Positions 1 through 8,649 of a stretch of DNA of 64,000 nucleotides are shown in pieces. Position numbers and translations under genes: made by a program. The DNA is from Trujillonella endophytica. Its GTDB lineage: Bacteria; Actinomycetota; Actinomycetes; Mycobacteriales; Geodermatophilaceae. The stretch spans positions 372,001 to 436,000 of the forward strand of contig NZ_FOEE01000001.1 of assembly GCF_900110555.1 (NCBI RefSeq), written 5' to 3'. Each line of letters opens with the position of its first letter. Within the stretch, counting starts at the first letter, position 1. The notes under the pieces are model-generated. The model saw only the letters and a list, made by a program, of their open reading frames with translations. It was not told where the DNA came from and made no database searches.

Positions 1-1
1 C

Positions 2-469
2 ATCGTCGCCGGCGTGCTCGGCGCCGGGAGCGTGCTGTCGAGCCGGCCGTGGCTGATTCCCGCGGTGTGCTTCGCCGGGGCGGCCTTCCTGCTCGGCTAC
101 GGCCTTCTGGCCGCCCGGCGGGCGATCCGCCCGGCCGCTCTGCTGTCGGAGTCGGCTGGTGCCCGCGTCGGGATCGCCGCCACCGTCGCCACCTGCCTGG
201 CGCTGACCTGGCTCAACCCGCACGTGTACCTGGACACGGTGGTGCTGCTCGGCTCCACGGCCTCCACCTACGGCGAGCACCGCTGGGAGTTCGCCGTAGG
301 CGCGGGGGTCGGCAGCATCGTCTGGTTCACCGCCCTCGGGTTCGGCGCGCGGCTGCTGCGGCCCGTGTTCGCCCGGCCGGCGGCCTGGCGGGTGCTGGAC
401 GCCGTCATCGCCGTGGTGATGATCCTGCTCGCGGTGTCGCTCGCCGTCCGCGGCGCGGGCGAGCTGTGA
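2..469 (+). CDS. LysE/ArgO-family amino acid exporter (5' truncated)
   Basis: This is the C-terminal part of an inner-membrane exporter; its start lies before the window. The visible 155 or so residues hold several hydrophobic helices and the stretch LNPHVYLDTVVLLGS, which is typical of LysE/ArgO lysine and arginine exporters. The frame is open from base 2 to a TGA at 467-469. Family members export basic amino acids by proton-driven efflux. The actual substrate cannot be told from the fragment. It converges on pxpC, separated by only 10 bases. Confidence 0.85.
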   Translation: MVAGVLGAGSVLSSRPWLIPAVCFAGAAFLLGYGLLAARRAIRPAALLSESAGARVGIAATVATCLALTWLNPHVYLDTVVLLGSTASTYGEHRWEFAVGAGVGSIVWFTALGFGARLLRPVFARPAAWRVLDAVIAVVMILLAVSLAVRGAGEL

Positions 470-479
470 CCGGGACCCG

Positions 480-1322
480 TCACCCGCGCAGCCGCAGCGC
501 CTGCCCCGGACGCAGTTGCGCGCAGCGGTCGACGTCGTCGTCGGCGACGTAGGCGATCACCGGATAGCCGCCGGTGACGGGGCCGTCGGCGAGGAACAGC
601 ACCGGCAGCCCGGACGGCGGCACCTGCAGCGCGCCCCGCACCATGCCCTCGCTGGGCAGCTCGCCCTCCCGCTCGCGGCGCAGGGGCTCGCCGTCCAGCC
701 GCAGGCCGACCCGGTTGCTCTCGGCGGTGACCGTCCACGGCCGGGCGGTCAGGGCGGTCCACCCGGTGTCGCCGAACCAGTCGCGGCGCGGGCCCGGGAG
801 CACCCGCACGGTCACCTCACCGCCCGGCGGGTCCGCCAGCGCCGCGAGGTCGACGCCGGGCGGCAGCGCCGATGCCGGGCCGACGGGCAGCACGTCGCCG
901 GCCGAGACGACCGGCGGGCCGAGGCCGGAGAGCACGTCGGTGGCGCGCGAGCCGAGCACCGGCTCGACGTCGATACCGCCGCGGACGCCGACGTAGGTGC
1001 GCAGCCCCGTCTCCGGCACGCCGAGCCGCAGCCCCCGCCCCGCCGGCAGCGGCACCGGTGCGTTGTGCGCCTCCGACCCGGCGCACCGGGCCCCGGTGGT
1101 CACCACCAGCAGGTCGCCCTCGGCGCGCAGCACCAGGCCGCCGTAGGTGACCTCGAGCAGCGCGGCGCCGGCGTCGTTGCCGAGCAGCCGGTTGGCCAGG
1201 GCGGCGGCGGAGCGGTCGGCCGCCCCGGAGCGGCCGATGCCCAGCGCGCCCCGGCCGGGGCGGCCGAGGTCCTGGACCGTGGTGAGGGGGCCCGTCTCGA
1301 GAACGGTGACGGCGCGGCTCAC
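480..1322 (-). CDS. pxpC: 5-oxoprolinase subunit C (biotin-dependent carboxyltransferase/KipA family)
   Basis: About 280 residues of the KipA/AHS2 (allophanate hydrolase subunit 2-like) family. The N-terminal stretch VLETGPLTTVQDLGRPGRGALG is the family signature. PxpA, PxpB and PxpC together hydrolyse 5-oxoproline (pyroglutamate) to glutamate using ATP in the cytoplasm. The GTG start at 1322 is chosen because it forms a GTGA overlap with the pxpB stop, which implies translational coupling. It is the last gene of pxpA-pxpB-pxpC. Length is normal for the family. Function rests on homology plus the complete three-gene operon. Confidence 0.88.
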   Translation of the reverse strand: MSRAVTVLETGPLTTVQDLGRPGRGALGIGRSGAADRSAAALANRLLGNDAGAALLEVTYGGLVLRAEGDLLVVTTGARCAGSEAHNAPVPLPAGRGLRLGVPETGLRTYVGVRGGIDVEPVLGSRATDVLSGLGPPVVSAGDVLPVGPASALPPGVDLAALADPPGGEVTVRVLPGPRRDWFGDTGWTALTARPWTVTAESNRVGLRLDGEPLRREREGELPSEGMVRGALQVPPSGLPVLFLADGPVTGGYPVIAYVADDDVDRCAQLRPGQALRLRG

Positions 1323-1942
1323 GACGCCGCTCCCGACACCGCTCGGAACCGGACCCGCACCCCGGGCCGCAGCAGTGCCGCCGGGTCGCGGTCGAGGTCG
1401 AACACGGCGACGTCGGTGCGGCCGATCAGCTGCCACCCGCCGGGGGACTCCCGCGGATAGACGCCGCTGAACGGCCCGGCCAGCCCCACCGCCCCGGCCG
1501 GGACCCGCGTCCGCGGGGTGTCCCGGCGCGGCACGTCCCACGGGTCGCCGTCGGGGGTGCAGTAGCCGAACCCGGGGGCGAAGCCGCAGAAGGCGACGGT
1601 CCACCCGGTGCCCGTGTGCCGCCGCACCACCTCGTCGGGGTCGACGCCCCACAGCGCGGCGACGTCGGCGAGGTCCGCGCCGTCGTAGTGCACCGGCAGC
1701 TCCACGGTTCCCCCGGTGCCGGCGCGGCCCGGCCGCGGACGGACCCGGCGGACGGCGGCCTCGACGTCGGCGAGCGCCACCGCCGACGGGTCGGTGACGA
1801 GCAGGACGGTCCGGGCGGCCGGGACGAGGTCCACCACGCCGTCCAGCGGCTCGGCGACGAGCGCGGCGTAGAGGCCGAGGACGTCGTCCAGCCCGTCGAG
1901 CTCCACCAGCAGCGCGGTCGACCCGCTGGGCAGGACCCGCAT
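1319..1942 (-). CDS. pxpB: 5-oxoprolinase subunit B (KipI/AHS1 family)
   Basis: 207 residues of the KipI/AHS1 (allophanate hydrolase subunit 1-like) family. The core CGFAPGFGYCTPDGD, followed by PRTRVPAGAVGLAG and SPGGWQLIGRT, is diagnostic. It is the partner of PxpC in ATP-dependent 5-oxoproline hydrolysis. The ATG at 1942 overlaps the pxpA stop as TGATG, and the end overlaps pxpC by four bases, so all three subunits are translated together. In Bacillus the homologous KipI also inhibits a sporulation kinase, but the operon context here supports the metabolic role. Confidence 0.88.
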   Translation of the reverse strand: MRVLPSGSTALLVELDGLDDVLGLYAALVAEPLDGVVDLVPAARTVLLVTDPSAVALADVEAAVRRVRPRPGRAGTGGTVELPVHYDGADLADVAALWGVDPDEVVRRHTGTGWTVAFCGFAPGFGYCTPDGDPWDVPRRDTPRTRVPAGAVGLAGPFSGVYPRESPGGWQLIGRTDVAVFDLDRDPAALLRPGVRVRFRAVSGAAS

Positions 1943-2694
1943 CAGGCGGCGAAGGGGGCCAGCGCGACCCCCGCCCCGGTCAGCACCGAGCGCACCCGGC
2001 CGGCGATCGCCACCGCGCCGGGGGTGTCGCCGTGCACGCAGATCGAGCCCGGTCGCAGCAGGAGCGAGCCGCCCTCGACGTCGGCGACCGGCTCGCCGGT
2101 GGCCATGGCCAGGCAGCGGCGGGCGATCTCGTCGGCGTCGTGCAGCACCGCCCCGGGCAGCCGGCGCGACACCAGCGTGCCCTCGGGGGTGTAGGCGCGG
2201 TCGGCGAACGCCTCGGCCACCACGGCCAGCCCGGCGGCCTCGGCCTGCCGCAGCCAGGCCGAGCCGGGCAGGCCCAGCACCGGCAGCGTGCGGTCGTACT
2301 CCACGACGGCCCGGACGACGGCCGCGGCCTGCTCCTCGTGCGCGACGATCGCGTTGTACAGCGCCCCGTGCGGCTTGACGTACCGCACCCGGGTGCCGGC
2401 CACGCGGGCGAAGGCCTCCAGGGCGCCGATCTGGTAGAGCACGTCCTGGGTGAGCTCGTGCGGCTCGACGTCGACGAAGCGCCGGCCGAACCCCGCCAGG
2501 TCGCGGTAGGCCACCTGCGCGCCGACGGCGACCCCAGCGGCCGCCGCCTGCTCGCACACCCGGCGCAGGATCACCGGGTCCCCGGCGTGGAAGCCGCAAG
2601 CCACGTTCGCGCTGGTGACGACGCCGAGCAGCGCCTCGTCGTCCCCCAGGGTCCACTGGCCGAAGCCCTCGCCGAGGTCGGAGTTCAGGTCCAT
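1942..2694 (-). CDS. pxpA: 5-oxoprolinase subunit A (LamB/YcsF family)
   Basis: 250 residues of the LamB/YcsF family. It begins [12 protein letters not shown] and carries [13 protein letters not shown] and [10 protein letters not shown], the conserved blocks of PxpA. It is the first gene of the pxpABC operon. The start at 2694 is preferred over an in-frame ATG at 2703: a GAGCAGG stretch sits 9 bases before 2694 but abuts 2703, and the family begins MDLN. The D-glutamate cyclase-like gene at 5.4 kb would produce 5-oxoproline, so the two loci may belong to one pathway. Confidence 0.88.
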   Translation of the reverse strand: MDLNSDLGEGFGQWTLGDDEALLGVVTSANVACGFHAGDPVILRRVCEQAAAAGVAVGAQVAYRDLAGFGRRFVDVEPHELTQDVLYQIGALEAFARVAGTRVRYVKPHGALYNAIVAHEEQAAAVVRAVVEYDRTLPVLGLPGSAWLRQAEAAGLAVVAEAFADRAYTPEGTLVSRRLPGAVLHDADEIARRCLAMATGEPVADVEGGSLLLRPGSICVHGDTPGAVAIAGRVRSVLTGAGVALAPFAA

Positions 2695-2708
2695 GGGGCT
2701 CATCCTGC

Positions 2709-3214
2709 TCAGCGCCGACGGCTCCGGCTCCCCGGCCACTGGAGGACCTCCTCCTCGCCGGGCCGCAGCGCCGCCCAGCGCCGGCCGGCCGCCCGCAGCG
2801 CCTCGGCCGCCGCGGCCAGCCGTTCCGAGGGGATGCCGCTGCGATCCGCCTCGCCGGAGAGCACCTCCGCGCCGTCGGCGAGCCGATGCACGAGGTCGGC
2901 CAGGGCCTCGGCCCGGCCGATCGCCGCGGCCGCTCGCGCTTGAGCCGCTCCGAGCGCTCGGCGGCGTGCGGGGGACGGCGACCCGACACGTGGCGCATCG
3001 TCGTCCACACCGCGCCGTCGGCGACGCAGCCCCAGATCCCGTCGCGGATGCCGAGCTCGGCCTCGACCAGCGCGTGCACGAGGTCGTGCGGGAGGTGTTC
3101 GCCGCCGCCCGCACCGCGGACGGCGAACACCACGCCGTCGTCCCGTTCGATCAGCGACTCGACGGCGCGCCGGTCGGCCATCCGCGTGAAGGTGAGCCGC
3201 ACGCCGTCCAGCAT
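2709..3214 (-). pseudogene. Frameshifted conserved hypothetical gene upstream of pxpA
   Basis: Two adjacent reading frames together look like one protein of about 168 residues. The first runs from the ATG at 3214 through [16 protein letters not shown]-like sequence, [12 protein letters not shown] and [10 protein letters not shown]. The second continues with [19 protein letters not shown] to a stop at 2709. The switch falls in a GC-rich run near 2920-2945, and the total of 506 bases fits one lost base. Proteins with this order (basic N-terminus, PHDLxHxxVE, WGCVAxGAV, PHAAERS) are, from memory, small actinobacterial proteins of unknown role. It may be a true pseudogene, a sequencing error or a programmed shift. 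It lies 15 bases before pxpA. Confidence 0.6.
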
Positions 3215-3299
3215 CGCGGTCCGGCCAAGCGATTTCCCGAGAGGATCACCGGCTGAGCGGAGTTCCCTCGGGAACGGTTTCCGCGCTCGAGCGACTCGG

Positions 3300-3842
3300 C
3301 TACCGGACGACGTCGTAGCGGACGCAGACGAACTCGCCGTTGACCGCCCACTCGGTGCGCACCAGCTCCACGTGGCGGGGGAGCAGCGGGGCGCCGGCGC
3401 CGATCGTGACCGGCGCGATCGAGACGACGAGCTCGTCGAGCAGGCCGGCCTCGGCGAACTGGCCGGCGAGGTCGCCCCCGCCGACGACCCAGACGTCGCG
3501 TCCCCCGGCGGCGGCGACCAGCTCCCCGTGCAGGGTGGTGAGCGCCTCGGGCGAGTCGGCCGCGGTGATCCGGATGTCGGCCCCCGGGAACGGTTCGAGG
3601 TCGCGCGAGTGGGTGAGCACCCAGGTCGGGATGGCGTAGGCCCACGAGTCCGGCTCGTGCCGGCGGATCCAGCGGTAGGTGCTGGCGCCCATGACGACGG
3701 CGCCGATCCGCTTCTCGAAGTCCTTGTAGCCGAACGGGCCGTCCTGGTCGATCTGCCGCGAGAGCAGCCAGTCCAGCGAGTGCTCGGGGGTGGCGATGAA
3801 GCCGTCGAGGGTGGTGGCGGTGTAGTACACGGTGCGGGTCAC
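3300..3842 (-). CDS. Dihydrofolate reductase-family (RibD C-terminal-like) protein
   Basis: 180 residues with the DHFR/RibD-C fold. It begins YYTATTLDGFIATPEHSLDWL, has VVMGASTYRW in the middle, and the nucleotide-binding GGRDVWVVGGGDLAGQFAEAGLLDEL near residue 115. Such YyaP/YwjB-like proteins are NAD(P)H-dependent reductases of unknown substrate, so it should not be called folA. It starts 15 bases after the AraC-DinB regulator stop and is probably co-transcribed with it. Confidence 0.82.
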   Translation of the reverse strand: MTRTVYYTATTLDGFIATPEHSLDWLLSRQIDQDGPFGYKDFEKRIGAVVMGASTYRWIRRHEPDSWAYAIPTWVLTHSRDLEPFPGADIRITAADSPEALTTLHGELVAAAGGRDVWVVGGGDLAGQFAEAGLLDELVVSIAPVTIGAGAPLLPRHVELVRTEWAVNGEFVCVRYDVVR

Positions 3843-3857
3843 GGGGTGGTCCTCCTG

Positions 3858-4799
3858 TCAGCGGGACGAGCGCGTCAGCCAGTCGATCGGGTCGCCGGTG
3901 TCGATCTCCACGCAGGCGTCGCGGAGCAGGTGGCGCACCAGCAGCCGCCGGTGTGCGGCGTACGTGAGCACGTGCGCGACGACGCTGCCGAGCACGAACG
4001 TCTCCGGTGGCTCGCACAGCGCGTCGACCAGCCGGTCGCCCCAGGCGCCGCGGCGGGCGATGTCGCGGACGGCGGCCAGCCAGCGCGGGGCCACGGCGTC
4101 GAACCGGGCCAGCAGGGCGACCGGGTCGTCGGCCCCGCCCGCCGGGTGGTCGGCGCCCTCGATCGAGGCCAGCCACACCTCCTTGCTCCGCACCAGCCCG
4201 TGCAGGACGTCGGCGATCGACTCCTCGGTGCCGTCCCACGGCAGGACCGACCAGCCGGGCAGCCGGGCCAGCCGGTACGCCTCGTCGGTCAGGCCCTTCG
4301 CGGCCTCGAGCAGGGCGCGGGTGTCCTCGACGTCGTGGTGGACCATCAGCCCGGTCACCTCGTCGGGGGCGCCGCGGCCGGACTCGTCGGCGACCCACAG
4401 CGACATCGGCGGGTGGAAGTGGATGCCGTTGGGCGCCGGCAGCCAGTGCGCGTCGCGGGTCCCCGGCTGCTCGTCGGCGACGCTGCCCGGCGGCCGTCCG
4501 TAGGCGCGGGCGAACGCGCGCGCGAACCCCTCGACCGAGTCGTAGCCGGCGGCGAACGCGGTGTCGGTGACGGCCGCGCCCCGGCGCAGCTGCCAGGCCG
4601 CGCGCTCGAGCAGCACCCGGCGGCGCAGCGCCACGGGCGGCTCGCCCGCGCCGCGGGTGACCTGGCGGCTGAAGTACCAGGGGCTGGCGTAGGCGTCCCC
4701 GGCCATGGCGGGCAGCGTGCGGTTGTCCTCGTCGAGGACGGCGTCGATCAGCTCGCGCAGTCGGTCGCGCCCGCTCGGGGGAGTCGTCTCGTCGGCCAC
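3858..4799 (-). CDS. AraC-type HTH regulator fused to a DinB-like four-helix domain
   Basis: 313 residues in two parts. Residues 1-110 hold two helix-turn-helix units of AraC type (ASPWYFSRQVTRGAG and DTAFAAGYDSVEGFARAFARAYGRPPGS). The remainder resembles a DinB/YfiT four-helix domain, with VHHDVEDTR, GTEESIADVLHGLVRSKEVWLASIEG and HVLTYAAHRRLLVR providing spaced histidines that could bind metal. The fusion pairs DNA binding with a domain usually found in stress or thiol enzymes, so the second part may sense a ligand or metal. It heads the pair with the DHFR-like gene and is divergent from the cupin gene. Confidence 0.8.
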   Translation of the reverse strand: MADETTPPSGRDRLRELIDAVLDEDNRTLPAMAGDAYASPWYFSRQVTRGAGEPPVALRRRVLLERAAWQLRRGAAVTDTAFAAGYDSVEGFARAFARAYGRPPGSVADEQPGTRDAHWLPAPNGIHFHPPMSLWVADESGRGAPDEVTGLMVHHDVEDTRALLEAAKGLTDEAYRLARLPGWSVLPWDGTEESIADVLHGLVRSKEVWLASIEGADHPAGGADDPVALLARFDAVAPRWLAAVRDIARRGAWGDRLVDALCEPPETFVLGSVVAHVLTYAAHRRLLVRHLLRDACVEIDTGDPIDWLTRSSR

Positions 4800-4933
4800 G
4801 GGAAGAGTCTGGCGAGGAACCGGCCCCGCGTGCCCGACCGTTCTTGCGCTGTCGCGGAACAGCGGGCGTTGACGGGTGGTGCTCCCCTCGGGAGGGTCGG
4901 TCGCATCGGCACCGCATCCCCCGGGAGGTCACC

Positions 4934-5383
4934 ATGATCGTTCTGGAATCGGCGCAGGGCGCCCGGACGACCGCACTCGGGTCCACCTACACGACCAAGG
5001 CCGGCGCCGAGGTCACCGGCGGCGCCTACTGGCTCGTCGAGGAGGAGTTCTGGGGGGCGGTGACCCCGCTGCACCGGCACATCGCCGCCGAGGAGGCGTT
5101 CTACGTCCTCTCCGGCCGGGTCGCGGCCTGGCTGGACGGCGCGGAGACCGAGGCCGGGCCGGGCGCGTTCCTGCTCGTGCCGCGCGGCACGCCGCACGCG
5201 CTGCGCCGGCTGGGCGACGAGCCCGCCCGGATGCTGACGGTGGTCTCCCCGGCCGGCATGGAGGGGTTCTTCGCCGCGGTGGAGCGCGAGGGCGAGGAGG
5301 CGCTGCGCGCCGATCCGGACCGGCTGGTCGCGCTGGCCGCGACCTTCGGCACCGAGGTCCTGGGCGACCACCCCGCCCTCTGA
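4934..5383 (+). CDS. Cupin-domain protein
   Basis: 149 residues forming one small beta-barrel cupin. The metal-site motif 1 is seen as [24 protein letters not shown], and motif 2 as [19 protein letters not shown]. Histidines and a glutamate suitable for metal binding are present. No enzyme activity can be named. The ATG at 4934 has a GGGAGGT ribosome binding site 5-6 bases upstream. It is divergent from the AraC-DinB gene, whose product is a plausible regulator. Confidence 0.82.
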   Translation: MIVLESAQGARTTALGSTYTTKAGAEVTGGAYWLVEEEFWGAVTPLHRHIAAEEAFYVLSGRVAAWLDGAETEAGPGAFLLVPRGTPHALRRLGDEPARMLTVVSPAGMEGFFAAVEREGEEALRADPDRLVALAATFGTEVLGDHPAL

Positions 5384-5414
5384 CCGGCTGCCGGGACGCC
5401 GTGCGGCCACCAGC

Positions 5415-6194
5415 ATGGGGGGCATGGCTGCTCCCGCCGAACACCGCGCGCAGTACCGCGCCGGCCTGGCCGCCCCCACGTCGGGCGCCGCGCCGGGACA
5501 CACGCAGGCCAACCTCGTCGTCCTTCCGCAGGACTGGGCCTGGGACATGCTGCTGTTCGCCCAGCGCAACCCGCAGCCGGTGCCCGTGCTCGAGGTGACC
5601 GACCCCGGCTCCCCGGAGACGACGCTGGCCCCCGGCGCCGACCTGCGCACCGACCTGCCCCGCTACCGGGTGTGGCGGGACGGCGAGCTGGTCGACGAGC
5701 CGACCGAGGTGCTCGACGTCTGGCGCGACGACCTCGTGGCCTTCCTGATCGGCTGCAGCTTCAGCTTCGAGACGGCGCTGCTGGCCGCCGGGGTGCCGGT
5801 GCGCAACCTCGAGCAGGGCCGCATCGTGTCGATGTACCGGACGGACCGGCCCTGCCGTCCCGCCGGCCGGCTGTCGGGGCCGCTGGTCGTGTCGATGCGT
5901 CCGGTGCCGGCGGCGCTGGTGCCCGTCGCCGTCCAGGTCACCGCGCGGATGCCGCAGGTGCACGGGGCCCCGGTGCACGTCGGCGCGCCCGAGGCCCTGG
6001 GCATCGCGGACCTGGGCGCTCCCGACTACGGCGACGCGGTGGAGGCGCGCCCCGGCGACGTCCCGGTGTTCTGGGCCTGCGGGGTGACGCCGCAGGCCGC
6101 CGTCCTCGCCTCGCGGCCGCCCCTGGCGATCACCCACGCGCCGGGGCACATGTTCGTCACCGACGTCCCGGACGCCGTCTACCGGCTGCCCTGA
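5415..6194 (+). CDS. DUF1445 / D-glutamate cyclase-like putative hydro-lyase
   Basis: 259 residues of the DUF1445 family. The signature [34 protein letters not shown] is near the N-terminus, followed by [26 protein letters not shown] and [11 protein letters not shown]. The mitochondrial homologue DGLUCY converts D-glutamate to 5-oxo-D-proline. That product is one step from 5-oxoprolinase chemistry, and pxpABC lies 2.7 kb away on the other strand. An in-frame ATG at 5424 is an alternative start, and neither has a good ribosome binding site. It follows the cupin gene by 31 bases. Confidence 0.85.
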   Translation: MGGMAAPAEHRAQYRAGLAAPTSGAAPGHTQANLVVLPQDWAWDMLLFAQRNPQPVPVLEVTDPGSPETTLAPGADLRTDLPRYRVWRDGELVDEPTEVLDVWRDDLVAFLIGCSFSFETALLAAGVPVRNLEQGRIVSMYRTDRPCRPAGRLSGPLVVSMRPVPAALVPVAVQVTARMPQVHGAPVHVGAPEALGIADLGAPDYGDAVEARPGDVPVFWACGVTPQAAVLASRPPLAITHAPGHMFVTDVPDAVYRLP

Positions 6195-6221
6195 GGCGCG
6201 ACCCCGGGCCGCCGCGGCGGC

Positions 6222-7091
6222 TCAGGCAGCAGGGGCCGCAGCCCGGGTCAGCTCGTCGAGCAGTGTCGGCCCGGCCGGCGCCCAGCCCAGCTCGGACCGG
6301 GCCAGTGCGCCGGTCGCCCGCTGGTCGAGCAGCAGCGCGGCGCCGAAGAGACCGAGGCGGCCGGCGGTCTCCTCGTCCGACGAGCCCACGACCCTGGGGG
6401 CGAACGCGGCCCCGATCTCGGTCACCGTCGGGTTGTGCCCGCTCACCGCGAGGTACCGGCTGCCCGGCGCCGCGTGCCGCAGCGCCAGCGCGTAGAGCCG
6501 GCCCAGGTCGTCGGCGTGCACGGTGGTCCAGTGCTGCGCGCCGCTGCCGGGCAGCACCAGCGCGCCGTCCGGGGTGCGCGGCCCGCCGCCGACCACAGTG
6601 GCCGGGATCCCCGCGCCCGCGCGGTGCACGATGCCCGGCGCGAGCACCACGCTGCGGACGCCGTCGGCCGCGGCGGCCTGCACGCGGGCGTCCAGCGGCA
6701 CGCGCCAGGCGACCAGCTCGGCGGGGTCGGGCGGGGTGGTCTCGTCCAGGTCGCCGGAGCCGAGGGCCCACGCGCCGCTGGTGTGCACGTAGGGCCGGCC
6801 GGTGCCGGCGAGCGCGGGCAGCACCGCGTCGAGCAGGGCGGCGTCGACCGCGGCGCTGGTCCCGTCGCCGGGGGACGCGGTGTGCACGACGGCGTCGGCG
6901 CCGCGGGCAGCGGTGGCCAGCAGGCGGCCGTCGGTGAGGTCACCGCGGACGACGGCCGCGCCGGCCGCGGTGAGCGTGGCGGCCGAGGCGTCGCTGCGGG
7001 CCAGCGCGGAGACGGTGGCGCCGTCGGCGAGCAGGGCGGTCAGGACGGCGGAGCCGATCAGGCCGGTGCCACCGGTCAGGAACACGTGCAC
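6222..7091 (-). CDS. NAD(P)-dependent epimerase / extended short-chain dehydrogenase
   Basis: 289 residues. The N-terminus MHVFLTGGTGLIGSAVLTALLADG is a Rossmann NAD(P) site of TGGTGLIG type. DLTDG and VVHTAS follow, as in atypical extended SDR proteins. The usual YxxxK catalytic pair is not evident, so it could be an NmrA-like or aldehyde-reductase-like atypical member. The start is 3 bases after the EamA gene stop, so the two form an operon facing the MarR regulator. Confidence 0.8.
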   Translation of the reverse strand: MHVFLTGGTGLIGSAVLTALLADGATVSALARSDASAATLTAAGAAVVRGDLTDGRLLATAARGADAVVHTASPGDGTSAAVDAALLDAVLPALAGTGRPYVHTSGAWALGSGDLDETTPPDPAELVAWRVPLDARVQAAAADGVRSVVLAPGIVHRAGAGIPATVVGGGPRTPDGALVLPGSGAQHWTTVHADDLGRLYALALRHAAPGSRYLAVSGHNPTVTEIGAAFAPRVVGSSDEETAGRLGLFGAALLLDQRATGALARSELGWAPAGPTLLDELTRAAAPAA

Positions 7092-7094
7092 GGT

Positions 7095-8015
7095 TCAGTC
7101 CTCTCGGGAGGGGGTGGGGGTGGGGGAGCGCTGGGCCGCGACGACGGCGGTGAGCGCGAGCGCCATGCCCGCGAGCTGGAGCGGGGAGAGCACCTGCTGC
7201 AGCAGCACCCAGCCGGCGGCCGCGGCGACCACGGGGGAGAGCAGGGCCAGGAAGCTGACGTGCGCGGTCGGCAGGGCGCCGACGCCCCGCAGCCAGAGCA
7301 CGTAGGCGAGCGCGGTGTTGACCGTGGCCAGGTAGAGGAGGCCGCCGGCCTGCCCGCCGGTGGGCGCGGGCGGCAGGCCCTCCACCAGCAGGAGCAGCGG
7401 CAACAGGAACAGGCCGCCCGCGGTGAGCTGCCAGCCGGTGAAGGCCAGCACCGGCACGGGCCGGCCCCACCGCTTGGTGAGGACGACGCCCGCGCCCATG
7501 CTCGCCGTTCCGGCGAGACCGGCGAGGACGCCGACCGGGTCGAGCGCCACCGGCCCGGTGACCACGATCAGCCCGACGCCGGCGACGCCGAGCAGGCCGA
7601 GGGTCAGCGTCCGCCCACGCAGCCGCTCGCCGAGCAGGGGCACGGCGAGCACGGCCACCAGCAGCGGCTGGGCGGCACCCAGGACCGCCGCGACGCCGCC
7701 GGGCAGCCGGTAGGCGGCGACGAACAGCAGCGCGAAGAACGCGCCCATGTTGAGCACGCCCAGCACGGCCGCCTTTCCCCACCAGGCGCCGCGCGGCAGC
7801 CGGCGACCCAGCGCCACCAGGAGCAGGCCGGCCGGGAGCGCGCGCACGGTGGCCGCCAGCAGTGGGCGGTCGGGTGGGAGCCACTCGGTGGTGACGACGT
7901 ACGTCGTACCCCAGGTCACGGGCGCGACGGCGGTGGCGAGGACGAGGAGGCCGGGCCGGCGGTGGGGCGTCGTCGGGGCGGCTCCCGGAGCGAGGGGGGA
8001 GGCCGTGAGCGTCAT
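7095..8015 (-). CDS. EamA-family (DMT) transporter
   Basis: 306 residues with about ten hydrophobic segments arranged as two EamA repeats. APVTWGTTYVVTTEWLPPDRPLLAATVRALPAG is the first-repeat signature, and LALLSPVVAAAAGWVLLQQ lies in the second. It is a drug/metabolite inner-membrane exporter of unknown substrate. The start at 8015 faces the MarR gene, with the palindromic operator at 8039-8056 in the shared promoter region. MarR control of this exporter is therefore likely. Confidence 0.85.
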   Translation of the reverse strand: MTLTASPLAPGAAPTTPHRRPGLLVLATAVAPVTWGTTYVVTTEWLPPDRPLLAATVRALPAGLLLVALGRRLPRGAWWGKAAVLGVLNMGAFFALLFVAAYRLPGGVAAVLGAAQPLLVAVLAVPLLGERLRGRTLTLGLLGVAGVGLIVVTGPVALDPVGVLAGLAGTASMGAGVVLTKRWGRPVPVLAFTGWQLTAGGLFLLPLLLLVEGLPPAPTGGQAGGLLYLATVNTALAYVLWLRGVGALPTAHVSFLALLSPVVAAAAGWVLLQQVLSPLQLAGMALALTAVVAAQRSPTPTPSRED

Positions 8016-8038
8016 GGCCGGAATCGTTCGCCGGTATG

Positions 8039-8056
8039 TATCTCGATGTCAAGATA
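8039..8056. promoter_or_regulatory. Palindromic operator between EamA and MarR genes
   Basis: The sequence TATCTCGA-TG-TCAAGATA is an inverted repeat with 8-base arms, one mismatch and a 2-base spacer. It is AT-rich in an otherwise GC-rich region and lies between divergent genes, as expected of a MarR dimer site that controls both. TATCTTGA/TCAAGATA-type half-sites are common for MarR proteins. Binding itself is inferred. Confidence 0.7.
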
Positions 8057-8104
8057 CTCGGCAGCGGCTTTCTCGAACCCGTACGGCTGTGCGATGCTGC
8101 CGCC

Positions 8105-8638
8105 GTGACCGAGCGGGACGGCGTCGACGCGATCATCGACCAGTGGGCGGCCGAGCGGCCGGACCTGGAGACCCTGGCCATGGCCGTCTTCGGCCGGATC
8201 TACCGGGCCGCGCGGGTGGCCGGCGACGCCCAGGAGCGGTTCCACGCCCGCTTCGGCATCACCCGTGCCGACTTCGACGTCCTCGCCACGCTGCGCCGCG
8301 CCGGCGGCCCGGACGGGCTCTCGCCCGGGCGGCTCACCGCCGAGATGATGCTCAGCAGCGGGGGCACCACCAGTCGCCTCGACCGGTTGGAGAAGGCGGG
8401 GCACATCGTGCGAACGCCCGACCCCGCCGACCGGCGCGCGCTGCAGGTCCGGCTCACCGACGGCGGGCGGGCCCTCATCGACGAGGCGGTCGGCGCCGGG
8501 CTCGAGCAGCAGCAGCAGATGCTCGCCGGCCTGCCGGAGGACCGGCTGCGCCGCATCGCCGACGACCTGCGCGACGTCCTGGCATCGGTGGAGCGGCACG
8601 CCGCGGAGGGGGAGCGCGCACCCGTCGCTCGCGAGTGA
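8105..8638 (+). CDS. MarR-family transcriptional regulator
   Basis: 177 residues. The winged-helix core shows ITRADFDVLATLRRAGGPDGLSPGRLTAEMMLSSGGTTSRLDRLEKAGHIVRTPDPADRRALQVRLTDGGRAL in outline, the classic MarR recognition helix and wing. The GTG at 8105 is taken as start; an ATG at 8036 in the same frame would place the operator inside the gene. It probably represses the divergent EamA-epimerase operon and itself through the palindrome at 8039-8056. Confidence 0.88.
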   Translation: MTERDGVDAIIDQWAAERPDLETLAMAVFGRIYRAARVAGDAQERFHARFGITRADFDVLATLRRAGGPDGLSPGRLTAEMMLSSGGTTSRLDRLEKAGHIVRTPDPADRRALQVRLTDGGRALIDEAVGAGLEQQQQMLAGLPEDRLRRIADDLRDVLASVERHAAEGERAPVARE

Positions 8639-8649
8639 GCAGCTTCACC

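Noticed and set aside
3234-3274. TTCCCGAG/CTCGGGAA inverted repeat as an operator
   Set aside because: 8-base arms with a 25-base loop are weak evidence in GC-rich DNA. It could equally be a terminator of the DHFR-like gene.
2886-4937. Long plus-strand open frame of 683 codons across the DHFR-like and AraC-DinB genes
   Set aside because: It is antisense to two recognisable proteins and its translation is low-complexity, as expected from high GC third positions.
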